Origin: Caballeronia arvi
GTDB lineage: Bacteria; Pseudomonadota; Gammaproteobacteria; Burkholderiales; Burkholderiaceae
Reading direction: 5' to 3'
Assembly (NCBI RefSeq): GCF_001544695.2
Contig: NZ_FCOM02000001.1
Location: 434,001-498,000 of the forward strand
Length of the DNA: 64,000 bases
Position numbers and translations under genes: made by a program. The notes beneath the pieces are model-generated. The model worked only from the letters and a program-made list of their open reading frames with translations. It was not told the origin of the DNA and made no database searches. Below are positions 1-9,199 of the stretch, in pieces. Position 1 is the stretch's first letter, and the number at the start of each line of letters is the position of its first letter.

Positions 1-1716
1 GACGACCACTTCGATCTTCTCGTTGTTCCCGACCGTTTCCGTGCGGTCATGTTTGACGACGGTCGTCTCGTCGTGATCGATATTCTTCTTCCGATCGCGC
101 CCGACCCAATGCGTCTCGTCGTTCTCGACTTCGATATCCTGATTTTTTTCCGCGTGAATCAGCACCTGCTCCGCGCCCTTCTTGTCCTCGAAGCGCAGCT
201 CGTTGCAGTTCGCGCCGCTGCCGCCCTTGCTCGACCGGCTCTTGATGCCCGATTGCGTCATGTTCGCCGGCAAGTCGTACGGCGGCATCTGCTCGGCGTT
301 GTACACGCGGCCCGTGATGATCGGCCGGTCGGGATCGCCTTCCAGAAAATCGACGATCACTTCCTGGCCCATGCGCGGAATCGCGACCGCGCCCCAGCCC
401 TTGCCCGCCCATGGCTGCGACACGCGAATCCAGCACGAACTGTTTTCGTCGCGCTTGCCCTGGCGGTCCCAGAAGAACTGCACTTTCACGCGGCCGTATT
501 GATCCGTGTAGATTTCGTCGCCGCCGGGGCCTACGACGACCGCCGTCTGCGGCCCCTGCACGAACGGCTTGCGCGCGCTGCGTGCGGGCGCGAAGGCCTG
601 CTTCGCGTCGATCGCGGAAAACCAGCATTCGCAGCGATTCGCCTGCGCGCCGTCGAAGGCTTCGTAATCGGCAAGCTCGATCTCATAACGCGTGCGCGTG
701 ACGAGATACTGCGCGTTCTGATCCGCGCGCGGATGCCGCGTCAGCTTGATGAGCGCGCCCGCGCGCACGCTGCGGCTGTTGGTGCGCGCTTCGACCTGAT
801 GCCAGTTGATGTCGGGATCGTCGGGCACGCTGCCTTCCACGCGCCACTCTTCCGCGCGTGCTTTCGCGCGGCTCTCGCCGTGATCGGCTTCGACATAGCC
901 GCCGGGATAATCGAAATGTTCCAGCCCGGAAAACGCGTCGAAGCCCTGCATGTGCTTCATCGCCTGCTTTTGCAGCGGCCGCGACGGATGCTTGAAGTCG
1001 TAATCGGTGAGCAGCCAGTTGCGCGTTTCGATCGCGTGATGCGTGCGCCACTCGCTCACATATTCGATATCGGGCGCGGCGGCCATCACCGCGCCATACG
1101 GCAGCGATTCGCAACCCGCGACGCTTTCGTGCGCGGCGAGCGTGTCGGTCAGGATCAGCGATTCCTTGCCGTCCTTGTCCTGAAACCAGTAGTAGATGCC
1201 TTCGTCTTCGATCAGACGGCTCACGAAGTTGAAATCCGATTCGCGATACTGCACGCAGTACTCACGCGGCGGATGCGCGCGCGTGCTCGCCTTCCACTTG
1301 ATTTCGCCGAATTCGAGACCTTTGTAGACCGGATCGGCGAACACGGCCTTCACGATCTCTTCGACCGTCTTGTTCTGAAAGATGCGGCAGTTCGTGCGCC
1401 GCGCGAGCAGCCACAGCCACGGCCGCACCACCGCTTCGTAGACATGCAGCCGTCCGCGCATGCCCGTCTGCCGAAAGCCGACCACGTAGCCGCCGAACAC
1501 GCGCGGCTTCGCCTTCGGCACGCTGAGCGAGACTTTGACGTGCTTGCCCAGAATGCGGCCGAAGTCGAGGTCCGCGCGCTTCGACACGAGCGTCAGTTCG
1601 ACGCGTGGCATGCGCCCGAGCTCCGCGCTCGCGCGCACGCCCAGGATGCGCAGATCGTCGCCGAGCGGCGTATCGACGCTGACGAGCGGGCTTTGCGCGG
1701 CGGCATCGTTGGCCAT
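1..1716 (-). CDS. vgrG: VgrG/TssI spike protein of the T6SS (3' end outside window)
   Basis: VgrG forms the trimeric spike at the tip of the Hcp tube and is fired into target cells. The start is ATG at 1716 (MANDAAAQSPL); 572 codons are visible and the frame is open to the window edge, so the C-terminus is missing. The N-terminal part is gp27-like. Further on comes the gp5-like OB-fold stretch with QYGRVKVQFFWDRQGK, then CWIRVSQPWAGKGWG and PRMGQEVIVDFLEGDPDRP, which are VgrG hallmarks, followed by the start of the beta-helix needle. It lies 19 nt downstream of hcp on the same strand, so they are probably co-transcribed. Whether it carries a C-terminal effector extension cannot be seen. The family call is very secure. 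Confidence 0.95.
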   Translation of the reverse strand, partial: MANDAAAQSPLVSVDTPLGDDLRILGVRASAELGRMPRVELTLVSKRADLDFGRILGKHVKVSLSVPKAKPRVFGGYVVGFRQTGMRGRLHVYEAVVRPWLWLLARRTNCRIFQNKTVEEIVKAVFADPVYKGLEFGEIKWKASTRAHPPREYCVQYRESDFNFVSRLIEDEGIYYWFQDKDGKESLILTDTLAAHESVAGCESLPYGAVMAAAPDIEYVSEWRTHHAIETRNWLLTDYDFKHPSRPLQKQAMKHMQGFDAFSGLEHFDYPGGYVEADHGESRAKARAEEWRVEGSVPDDPDINWHQVEARTNSRSVRAGALIKLTRHPRADQNAQYLVTRTRYEIELADYEAFDGAQANRCECWFSAIDAKQAFAPARSARKPFVQGPQTAVVVGPGGDEIYTDQYGRVKVQFFWDRQGKRDENSSCWIRVSQPWAGKGWGAVAIPRMGQEVIVDFLEGDPDRPIITGRVYNAEQMPPYDLPANMTQSGIKSRSSKGGSGANCNELRFEDKKGAEQVLIHAEKNQDIEVENDETHWVGRDRKKNIDHDETTVVKHDRTETVGNNEKIEVVV

Positions 1717-1735
1717 TGGCGCACCGTCGTTCCGA

Positions 1736-2218
1736 TCAGCGCACTTCCGTGCTGCGCACGTCCCAGCCGAACTTCACGGCGCCGCCCAGCGCACCCTTGT
1801 CGTCCTGCGGCTTGTACTCGAATTCGATGTCCGCGTAACTCAGATCGACGGTCTGCTCAGGATGCCCGTTCGGCACGCATTTCAGCGCCACCTGCGTGAC
1901 GGTGACCTGCTTCATCGTGACGGTGAGGAATTCCTTCTGCCCTTCGCCCGCCTTGCTGACGGTGAGCTTCGCGCTTGCCATGTGCTTGCCGCTCGCGCAG
2001 TTCTTCTTGAGCGTGGGCGCGGACTTGTCGTATTGATGCACGAACTGGAAGACACCCGGACACGCCTTGCCGATGCCGCTGCCGCTACCCGTCATCGGAT
2101 TGCTGGCGTTCGTCACGCCCCAAGTGAAGCTCATCACCTCGATCTGTCCTTCCGCCCCCTTGTGCTTCGACTCGCCGTCGATTCCATCGATCTTCAGATA
2201 GCAGTCGGTCGTAGCCAT
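1736..2218 (-). CDS. hcp: Hcp/TssD tube protein of the T6SS
   Basis: Hcp hexamers stack into the inner tube propelled by the sheath. The protein is 160 aa, the usual Hcp size, starting MATTDCYLKIDGIDGES. Family signatures are visible: GQIEVMSFTWGVTN, the K-ASGKHMASAKLTVSKAG strand pair and DLSYADIEFEYKPQ near the C-terminus. I chose ATG 2218 over an in-frame upstream start at 2284 because a strong ribosome site (acggaggatcac) sits directly before it and Hcp homologues begin here. vgrG follows 19 nt downstream. A GC hairpin (2258-2276) lies in the presumed leader. Confidence 0.96.
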   Translation of the reverse strand: MATTDCYLKIDGIDGESKHKGAEGQIEVMSFTWGVTNASNPMTGSGSGIGKACPGVFQFVHQYDKSAPTLKKNCASGKHMASAKLTVSKAGEGQKEFLTVTMKQVTVTQVALKCVPNGHPEQTVDLSYADIEFEYKPQDDKGALGGAVKFGWDVRSTEVR

Positions 2219-2257
2219 GTGATCCTCCGTCGTGATCGGCATTCGTTGCCATGCGAT

Positions 2258-2276
2258 GCGTGGCGTTGCGCCACGC
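2258..2276. promoter_or_regulatory. 8-bp hairpin in the hcp 5' leader
   Basis: GCGTGGCG and CGCCACGC form a perfect 8-bp stem with a 3-nt loop, about 40 nt upstream of the hcp start codon. It could be an mRNA leader structure or a protein-binding palindrome. The structure is read directly; the function is inference. Confidence 0.4.
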
Positions 2277-2314
2277 GCATGCAATCCACTGGTTAAACGA
2301 ATCGTGCCGCCGGT

Positions 2315-2329
2315 TTTTGAACTTCAAAA
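2315..2329. promoter_or_regulatory. Palindrome in the hcp / hcp-like divergent region
   Basis: TTTTGAA-c-TTCAAAA is a perfect 7-bp inverted repeat in the AT-rich centre of the 164-nt gap between the divergently read hcp and the Hcp-like gene. Its position suits an operator or promoter element for both transcription units. No matching regulator is identified. Confidence 0.35.
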
Positions 2330-2382
2330 TCGCGCAGCGCGCACCGTCTTATCTGCGATACGCCGTACAACGGATCAGCACG

Positions 2383-2982
2383 ATGCCAAGCCAAGAACTG
2401 CGCGAGCCGCACCCGGAAAGCATTCTCACGATCGACGCCCTGCGCCAGTTCGATCTGCTCGCGCTCGCCGAATCCGACGACATGTTTCTGCATGTCGTGC
2501 CCAAGCGCAGCAACACGCCGGTCAAGGGCGAAGCGAAAAAGCGCGGCGACTGGGACACGCCGATGCAGATCCACGGCTGGCGCTGGGCGCAAGGCTACGA
2601 CGCCGCGCCGCTCGCCGCTGCGCTCAACGCCAACGACATGCGCGTGACGGCGCTCGGCGTCATCAAATCGGTGGATTCGGCGTCGCCCGTGCTCGCGCGG
2701 CTGTGCGCGCAGGCGGAATTGCTCGCGCTCGCGCACATCCGCTGCTTCAAGTCAGCGGGCACGGATCACGGCGTGCAGATCGAATATCTGTCGATGAAGC
2801 TGGAGCAAGCCTATATCCGCAACTATCACATCTACACGAGCGCGCGCTTTGCGCGGCCGTGCGAGGTGTTCGAGCTGTCGGCGCAGCAAATCACGATGAC
2901 CTGCGCGCCGCAGACCGAAACCGGCAGCCGCGGCGCGGACGTGACGTTCGCGCTCGATGTTTCCACGCGCCGCGTGACCTAG
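2383..2982 (+). CDS. Divergent Hcp-like T6SS protein, first gene of the tssEFG-clpV run
   Basis: This 199-aa protein has an N-terminal extension of about 45 residues, then an Hcp-fold pattern. GDWDTPMQIHGWRWAQGYD corresponds to the Hcp segment around EVMSFTWGV. SVDSASPVLARLCAQAELLALAHIRCFKSAG matches the Hcp ASPxLxxxCAxGKxxxxAxLxxxKAG region, and VQIEYLSMKLEQAYIRNYHIY matches the later strands. It is therefore an Hcp-superfamily (DUF796) paralogue, longer than and only weakly similar to hcp at 1736-2218. It may be a second tube subunit, a tube initiator or a secreted carrier. ATG 2383 was chosen; another in-frame start lies further upstream at 2251. It precedes tssE by 29 nt. Confidence 0.75.
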   Translation: MPSQELREPHPESILTIDALRQFDLLALAESDDMFLHVVPKRSNTPVKGEAKKRGDWDTPMQIHGWRWAQGYDAAPLAAALNANDMRVTALGVIKSVDSASPVLARLCAQAELLALAHIRCFKSAGTDHGVQIEYLSMKLEQAYIRNYHIYTSARFARPCEVFELSAQQITMTCAPQTETGSRGADVTFALDVSTRRVT

Positions 2983-3011
2983 CCGCGCGACCTGGCCGAA
3001 ACCACGAGCCG

Positions 3012-3518
3012 ATGAACGAGCCCAGCGCCGCCGACCGCCTCCAGCCCACGCTGCTCGATCGCCTGATCGACGACGATCCCGCCGCGCGCACCGATCCCGC
3101 CGGCGAGCGCTTCATGACGCATCGCGGGTTGCGCGCGGCCGTGCTGCGCGACGTCTCGTGGCTCTTCAACACGACGAATCTCGGCGGCGCGATTTCGGAG
3201 GACGGCTTTCCGCACGCGTTCGCGTCGGTGCTCAATTACGGCTTGCCGTGCCTGTCGGGGCGCTTCGCATCGACGATCGACACGGTCTTGCTCGAACAGG
3301 CGATCCGCCAGGCGATCGAGCGTTTCGAGCCGCGCATCGATCCGTCGACGCTGGAAATCGAGCCCGTGCTCGACCGCTCCGTGCTCGACATGCACAACCA
3401 GATCGCGCTCGTGATTCGCGGCCTGTTGTGGGCGCAGCCGGTGCCGCTGGAATTCGCGCTGCGCACGGAAATCGATCTGGAAGAAGGCGGCATCACCGTG
3501 ATGGAACTGCCCCGCTGA
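3012..3518 (+). CDS. tssE: TssE, gp25-like T6SS baseplate wedge protein
   Basis: This 168-aa protein carries the gpW/gp25 fold that links baseplate to sheath. Diagnostic stretches are LLDRLIDDDP near the N-terminus, LRAAVLRDVSWLFNTTNLG, FPHAFASVLNYGLPCLSG and, towards the end, ALVIRGLLWAQPVPLEFALRTEIDLEEG. The start ATG 3012 gives the standard TssE N-terminus. It stands between the Hcp-like gene and tssF (14 nt gap) in a tight operon encoding the T6SS baseplate. Confidence 0.95.
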   Translation: MNEPSAADRLQPTLLDRLIDDDPAARTDPAGERFMTHRGLRAAVLRDVSWLFNTTNLGGAISEDGFPHAFASVLNYGLPCLSGRFASTIDTVLLEQAIRQAIERFEPRIDPSTLEIEPVLDRSVLDMHNQIALVIRGLLWAQPVPLEFALRTEIDLEEGGITVMELPR

Positions 3519-3532
3519 CGACGATCACGCTC

Positions 3533-5419
3533 ATGGACCCGCGCCTTCTGCGTCACTACAACACCGAGCTCGCGCATCTGCGGGAAATGGGCGCGGAATT
3601 CGCGCAGCAGTTTCCGAAGATTGCGGCGCGCCTCGGCATGAGCGGCATCGATGTCGCCGATCCGTATGTCGAACGCCTGCTCGAAGGCACGGCGTTTCTT
3701 GCCGCGCGCGTGCAGTTGAAGATCGAGGAGGAGTTTCCGCGCTTCACGCAGCAACTCACGCACGTCGTGTTGCCGCAGGCCGCCTGTCCGACGCCGTCGA
3801 TGCTGATCGCGCAGCTCGCGCCCGATCTCGCGAATCCGAATCTCGCCGAAGGCTTCACGGTGCCGCGCGGCACGGCGCTCATCGGCCGGACGGCGGCGAG
3901 CGCGCACACGACGCCGTGCGAATTCCGCACCGGCGCCGATCTCACGCTCTGGCCGATCGAACTCGCCGAAGCGCGCTATGTCGCGCAGATGCAGGACTTG
4001 CCGCTCGCCGCGCTGCCCGCGACGCAGGCGCTCGCGCATCGCGTGAAGGGTGCGCTGCGCATCCGTCTTTCGACGCCCGAAGGTTTGTCGTTCGACGCAT
4101 TGCGTCTCGACGCGCTGAACGTCTATTTCGCGGGCGCCGACGAGACCGCGTATCGTCTGTACGAACTCGTGATGGCGGGCACACTCGCCGTCGTCGTGTC
4201 GACGCCCGAGCGGCCGAGCCGCGCGCTCGCCGCGTTGCCCGGCGATGCCGTCGGGCCCGCGGGTTTCAGCGATCGCGAAGCGCTGTTGCCCGTCACGCCG
4301 AACGCGTTTCAGGGTTATCGGCTGCTGCACGAATATTTCGCGCTGCCCGAGCGCTTTCGCTTCGCGCGCGTCGCCGGTCTCGCGGATGTCCTGTCGTCGT
4401 TCGTGTCGCGCGAAATCGAGCTGACGTTCCTGCTCGCCAACGGCGATGCGTCGCTGGAGCGCGTCGTCACGACGAGCAACGTGCTGCTCGACTGCGTGCC
4501 CGCGATCAATCTCTTCCCGAAACGCGCCGACCGCGCGCTGGTGACGGAAGCCGCCGCGCGCTTTCATGTCGTGCCGGATCGCACGCATCCGCTCGACTTC
4601 GAAGTGCATTCGGTGACCGCCGTGTCGGGCTATGGCGCGAGCGACGACACCGAGCAGATTTTTCATCCGTTCTACGCGGATTTTCTGTCGGACCGGCCCC
4701 GCGACGCCGCGTATTTCACGACCGAGCGCGAGCCGCGCGTCGTGCCCGCCGGGCGGCGCAAGAGCGGCGCGCGCACCGAATACATCGGCAGCGAGACGTA
4801 TGTGTCGATCGTCGATCCGACCGCCGCGCCGTATCGCGGCTCGCTGCGGCAACTGACGTTCGCGACGCTCTGCACCAACCGCGATTTGCCGCTGATGATG
4901 CCGCCGAGCGCGACGGGCAACGATTTCTCGCTCGACATCGCCGCGCCCGTGAGCCACGTCCGGTGCGTGAGCGGCCCGTCGCGGCCCGCGCCCGCGAACC
5001 TCGATGCGGCGCGAAGCTGGCGGCTGATCGATCAGTTGTCGCTGCATTATTTGTCGATGGGTAACGGCCCGCGCGAAGCCGCCGCCGCGTTGCGCGCGCT
5101 GCTGATGTTGCACGTTCCGGACGCCGATCAGGCCGGCAAGGCGCAGGTCGCGGGCGTCGTGTCCGTCGATGCGCAAGGCGTCGTGCGCCGTCTGCCGATG
5201 CCCGGCCCGATCGCGTTCGGGCGCGGCCTGCTGATCGACGTACTCGTCGACGATCTCGCCTTTCAGGGCGGCAGCGCGTGGCTGTTCGGCAGCGTGCTCG
5301 ACCGCTTCTTCGCGCGCTACGTGTCGATCAACGCGTTCGTGCAGACCGTGCTGCGCACCAGCGCGCGCGGCGAAATCCTGCGGCTGTCACCGCGATGCGG
5401 CACGAGAGCGATCTTCTGA
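3533..5419 (+). CDS. tssF: TssF, T6SS baseplate protein
   Basis: TssF is the main wedge protein of the T6SS baseplate, acting with TssE, TssG and TssK. The product is 628 aa, normal for the family. It begins MDPRLLRHYNTELAHLREMG and contains FPKIAARLGM, DPYVERLLEGTAFLAARVQLKIEEEFPRF, and later SVTAVSGYG with YTSIV-like strands (GSETYVSIVDP), all typical. The C-terminus GEILRLSPRCGTRAIF matches the usual basic tail. It overlaps tssG by 25 nt, suggesting translational coupling. Confidence 0.95.
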   Translation: MDPRLLRHYNTELAHLREMGAEFAQQFPKIAARLGMSGIDVADPYVERLLEGTAFLAARVQLKIEEEFPRFTQQLTHVVLPQAACPTPSMLIAQLAPDLANPNLAEGFTVPRGTALIGRTAASAHTTPCEFRTGADLTLWPIELAEARYVAQMQDLPLAALPATQALAHRVKGALRIRLSTPEGLSFDALRLDALNVYFAGADETAYRLYELVMAGTLAVVVSTPERPSRALAALPGDAVGPAGFSDREALLPVTPNAFQGYRLLHEYFALPERFRFARVAGLADVLSSFVSREIELTFLLANGDASLERVVTTSNVLLDCVPAINLFPKRADRALVTEAAARFHVVPDRTHPLDFEVHSVTAVSGYGASDDTEQIFHPFYADFLSDRPRDAAYFTTEREPRVVPAGRRKSGARTEYIGSETYVSIVDPTAAPYRGSLRQLTFATLCTNRDLPLMMPPSATGNDFSLDIAAPVSHVRCVSGPSRPAPANLDAARSWRLIDQLSLHYLSMGNGPREAAAALRALLMLHVPDADQAGKAQVAGVVSVDAQGVVRRLPMPGPIAFGRGLLIDVLVDDLAFQGGSAWLFGSVLDRFFARYVSINAFVQTVLRTSARGEILRLSPRCGTRAIF

Positions 5420-6489
5420 GCGCGGCGGCGCTGCCCGAGCCTGCGCGTGCGCTCGTCGATCTGTTCGACGCAGTCGCCGCTGAGCCGCATCGGCACGATT
5501 TCTATTGCGTGATGCGTCACGTCGAGGCGCTGACGCCTCACTTGCCGCGTCTGGGCTGCGGCGCGCGTCCCGCCGACGAGCCGATTCGACTCGCGCAAGA
5601 CGTCTCGCTCGCCTTCGCGCCCGCGCCGCTCGCCGCGCTCGACCGCGATCCCGACGCCCGCGCGCCGCGTCTCGAACAGCGCTTTTTCGGCTATCTCGGC
5701 CCGAATGGCCCGCTGCCGCTGCATCTGACGGATTTCGCCCGCGAACGCGCGCTGCATCACGGCGACACGGCGTTCGCGCGGCTGCTCGATGCGCTGCTGC
5801 ATCGTTTGCTGCTGCTGTTTTATCGCGTGTGGGCGCAGGGGCGGCCGGTCAACGGGCTGGATCGTCCGGACGACGATCGCTTCGCGTTCTACGCGGGCGC
5901 ACTGATCGGCATCGCGGATGAAGCGAGCCGTCATCGCGATGCGGTTTCGGATCACGCGAAGCTGCATTTCGCCGGCCTGCTGAACATGCAGACGCGCCCC
6001 GCCGACGCGCTTGAAGCCATCGCGGGCGCGCTGTTGCGCGTGCCGGTGCGCGTCGAGCCGTATCGCGGGCACTGGATGACGCTGCAACGCGATGAACGCA
6101 CCGCGCTGCGTCATCGATCGGCGCGCTTTTCGGGCGATGCGTCCGCTCATGCGCCGAGCCTCGCGCAACTCGGACGCGGCGCCGTGCTCGGCCGCGCCGT
6201 GTGGGATCGTCAGCACGCGTTCCGGCTCGCGATCGGGCCGCTGTCGCTCGCGCAGTTCGAATCGCTGCTGCCGGGCGGCGACGCGCTGCCGACGCTCGTC
6301 GCCGTGGTTCGGCAGCATCTGAACGGCGAGCTCGCGTGGGACGCGCAACTCGTGCTCGCCGCCGACGACGTGCCGACCGCGCAGATCGGCCGCTACGGAA
6401 GGCTCGGGCTTTCGGCGTGGCTCGGTCTCGCCGCGCGACACGCCGATTGCGCCGATCTCGCGCTCGACGCCGACGCGCATTGTCGATAA
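5395..6489 (+). CDS. tssG: TssG, T6SS baseplate protein
   Basis: TssG is the second wedge component and pairs with two TssF copies. The product is 364 aa. Family features include HDFYCVMRHVEA near the N-terminus, the RLAQDVSLAFAPAPLA segment, FFGYLGPNGPLPLHLTDFARER and, near the C-terminus, the FRLAIGPLSLAQFESLLPGG core of the TssG fold. The start ATG 5395 lies inside the end of tssF in another frame. A 73-nt gap separates it from clpV. Confidence 0.95.
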   Translation: MRHESDLLSAAALPEPARALVDLFDAVAAEPHRHDFYCVMRHVEALTPHLPRLGCGARPADEPIRLAQDVSLAFAPAPLAALDRDPDARAPRLEQRFFGYLGPNGPLPLHLTDFARERALHHGDTAFARLLDALLHRLLLLFYRVWAQGRPVNGLDRPDDDRFAFYAGALIGIADEASRHRDAVSDHAKLHFAGLLNMQTRPADALEAIAGALLRVPVRVEPYRGHWMTLQRDERTALRHRSARFSGDASAHAPSLAQLGRGAVLGRAVWDRQHAFRLAIGPLSLAQFESLLPGGDALPTLVAVVRQHLNGELAWDAQLVLAADDVPTAQIGRYGRLGLSAWLGLAARHADCADLALDADAHCR

Positions 6490-6562
6490 CCAGCACGCCG
6501 CCTTGCAAAATCCCCGCCGCTGCGCCGTCTTATCGGATGGAGGCTCCTAAGGAGAAAACGCG

Positions 6563-9196
6563 ATGGCGGAAATCAGTCGTGTCGCGCTGTTCGGCAAGCT
6601 GGACAGGCTCGGCTACAAGACCGTCGAAAGCGCGACGGTCTACTGCAAGATGCGCGGCAATCCCTATGTCGAGCTCGCGCACTGGATCATGCTGATTCTG
6701 GAGACGCCGAACTCCGACTGGCAGCGCATCGTCGCGCATTACGGCGTCGATGCGGCCGCGCTCGCGCGCGAACTGACCGCGTCGCTCGATCGCCTGCCGC
6801 GCGGCGCGACATCGATCTCGGATATATCCGAGCACATCGGCGATGCCATCGAGCGCGGCTGGGTCTACGGCACGCTGCTGTTCGGCGCGACGAAAGTGCG
6901 CACCGGCCATCTGCTCGTCGGCATGCTGAAGACGCAGCGGCTGCGGCATGTGCTGATCGGCATATCGAAGCAGTTCGAGCGCATCAAGCCGGAAGACCTG
7001 TCGGACAACTTCGCGCGTATCGTCGCGGATTCGGTCGAGGAAACGGAGGCCGCACCGCAAGCCGCGGCCGATCCGGAACCCGCGCCCGCAGCGCTCGGCG
7101 GTCAGGATGCGCTGCGCAAATACGCAACCGATCTCACTGATAAAGCGCGCAGGAACGCGCTCGATCCCGTCACTGGCCGCGACGACGAAATCCGCCAGCT
7201 CATCGACATTCTGATGCGGCGGCGGCAGAACAATCCGCTTCTGACGGGCGAAGCGGGCGTCGGCAAGACGGCGGTCGTCGAAGGCTTCGCGCAGCGTCTC
7301 GTGCGCGGCGACGTGCCGCCGCCCTTGCGCGAAGTCGCGCTGCTGTCGCTCGATCTCGGGCTCCTGCAGGCGGGCGCGAGCATGAAAGGCGAGTTCGAGC
7401 AGCGTCTGCGGCAGGTCGTCGAGGAAGTGCAGGCGAGCCCGAAGCCGGTGATTCTGTTCATCGACGAAGTGCATACGCTCGTCGGCGCGGGCGGCGCGGC
7501 GGGCACCGGCGACGCAGCCAATCTGCTGAAACCGGCGCTCGCGCGCGGCGATCTGCGCACGATCGGCGCCACGACGTGGGCCGAATACAAGCGGCACATC
7601 GAAAAAGACCCGGCGCTCACGCGGCGCTTCCAGGTCGTGCAGGTGCAGGAACCGGACGAAGGCAAGGCCGTGCGCATGCTGCGCGGCGTCGCGGCGGTGC
7701 TCGAAGGGCATCATCGCGTGCAGTTGCTCGACGAGGCGATCGAGGCGGCCGTGCGGCTGTCGCATCGCTATATTCCGGCGCGGCAGTTGCCCGACAAGGC
7801 CGTGTCGTTGCTGGACACCGCATGCGCGCGCGTCGCCGTCAGCCAGCACGCGACGCCCGCGCAGGTCGACGACTGCCGCCGCCGCATCGAAGCGCTCGAC
7901 GTGGAAGCGCAGATCGTCGCGCGGGAAGCGAATGCGGGCGTCGATACCGGCACGCGCGCGGACGATGTCGCCGCCGCGCTCGCCCGTGAACACGATGCGC
8001 TCGGCGGGCTGGAGGCGCGCTGGAACGAAGAGAAAGGCGTGGTCGACGAATTGCTGAGCTTGCGCGCGTCGCTGCGCGAAGCAGGCGAAGCCGTCGATAC
8101 GCCATCGCGCGATGAACGCCTCGCGCGCCTCGCCGAACTGAAAGCGGGTCTCGCCGCGTTGCAAGGCGACGCGCCGCTGATTCTGCCGAGCGTCGATGCG
8201 GGCGTGATCGCGGGCGTCGTCGCGGACTGGACGGGCATTCCCGTCGGCCGGATGCTGAAAAACGAGCTCGACACCGTGCTGCATCTCGCCGACGCGCTCG
8301 ATCGACGCGTGATCGGCCAGCGCCACGCGCTCGAGATGATCGCGAAGCGCATCCAGACGTCGCGCGCGCGGCTCGACAATCCCGACAAGCCGATCGGCGT
8401 GTTCCTGCTCGCGGGCACATCGGGCGTCGGCAAGACGGAAACCGCGCTCGCGCTCGCCGAAACACTTTACGGCGGCGAGCAGAACGTCATCACCATCAAC
8501 ATGAGCGAGTTTCAGGAAGCGCACACCGTCTCGACGCTGAAGGGCGCGCCGCCCGGTTATGTCGGTTACGGCGAAGGCGGCATCCTGACCGAAGCCGTGC
8601 GCCGCCGCCCCTACAGCGTCGTACTGCTCGATGAAGTCGAGAAAGCGCATCCGGACGTGCACGAAATCTTCTTTCAGGTCTTCGACAAGGGCTGGATGGA
8701 AGACGGCGAAGGCCGCTATATCGACTTCAAGAACACGATCATCCTGCTGACGTCGAATGTCGGCTCGGACATCATCATGTCGATGTGCCGCGATGCCGCC
8801 AGCGCGCCCGCGCCCGACGAACTCGCGCGCGCGTTGCGCCGGCCGCTGCTCGACGTGTTTCCCGCCGCGCTGCTCGGCCGCCTCGTCACGGTGCCGTACT
8901 ACCCGCTCTCCGACGCGATGATGGCCGCCATCGTGCGCCTGCAACTCGAGCGCATCCGGCGGCGCGTCGCGGACAATCACGGCATTCCGTTCGATTACGA
9001 CGACGACGCCGTGCGGCTCATCGTCTCGCGCTGCACGGAGAGCGAATCGGGCGGACGCGTGATCGACGCGCTGCTCACGAACACCGTGCTGCCGCGCATA
9101 TCGACGGAATATCTGACGCGTCTCACCGAAGGCGGCGCGCTCGCGCGCATCCGGCTGTCGGCGAGCGCGGGCGAATTCGTCTACGCGTTCGACTGA
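6563..9196 (+). CDS. clpV: ClpV/TssH, AAA+ ATPase that recycles the T6SS sheath
   Basis: ClpV disassembles contracted TssBC sheath. It is an 877-aa, two-ring Clp/Hsp100 ATPase. The N-terminal Clp-N-like sheath-binding domain covers about residues 1-160. The first AAA module has Walker A GEAGVGKT near residue 228 and Walker B VILFIDEVHTL. A middle coiled-coil region follows, and the second AAA module has GTSGVGKTE near residue 618 and VVLLDEVEKAHPD. ATG 6563 is preceded by an aaggag ribosome site. It ends 3 nt before tagH. Both nucleotide sites look intact. Confidence 0.96.
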   Translation: MAEISRVALFGKLDRLGYKTVESATVYCKMRGNPYVELAHWIMLILETPNSDWQRIVAHYGVDAAALARELTASLDRLPRGATSISDISEHIGDAIERGWVYGTLLFGATKVRTGHLLVGMLKTQRLRHVLIGISKQFERIKPEDLSDNFARIVADSVEETEAAPQAAADPEPAPAALGGQDALRKYATDLTDKARRNALDPVTGRDDEIRQLIDILMRRRQNNPLLTGEAGVGKTAVVEGFAQRLVRGDVPPPLREVALLSLDLGLLQAGASMKGEFEQRLRQVVEEVQASPKPVILFIDEVHTLVGAGGAAGTGDAANLLKPALARGDLRTIGATTWAEYKRHIEKDPALTRRFQVVQVQEPDEGKAVRMLRGVAAVLEGHHRVQLLDEAIEAAVRLSHRYIPARQLPDKAVSLLDTACARVAVSQHATPAQVDDCRRRIEALDVEAQIVAREANAGVDTGTRADDVAAALAREHDALGGLEARWNEEKGVVDELLSLRASLREAGEAVDTPSRDERLARLAELKAGLAALQGDAPLILPSVDAGVIAGVVADWTGIPVGRMLKNELDTVLHLADALDRRVIGQRHALEMIAKRIQTSRARLDNPDKPIGVFLLAGTSGVGKTETALALAETLYGGEQNVITINMSEFQEAHTVSTLKGAPPGYVGYGEGGILTEAVRRRPYSVVLLDEVEKAHPDVHEIFFQVFDKGWMEDGEGRYIDFKNTIILLTSNVGSDIIMSMCRDAASAPAPDELARALRRPLLDVFPAALLGRLVTVPYYPLSDAMMAAIVRLQLERIRRRVADNHGIPFDYDDDAVRLIVSRCTESESGGRVIDALLTNTVLPRISTEYLTRLTEGGALARIRLSASAGEFVYAFD

Positions 9197-9199
9197 ACC

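Noticed and set aside
49..1899. A 616-codon plus-strand frame across vgrG and hcp
   Set aside because: Antisense to recognised vgrG and hcp sequence, no family resemblance.
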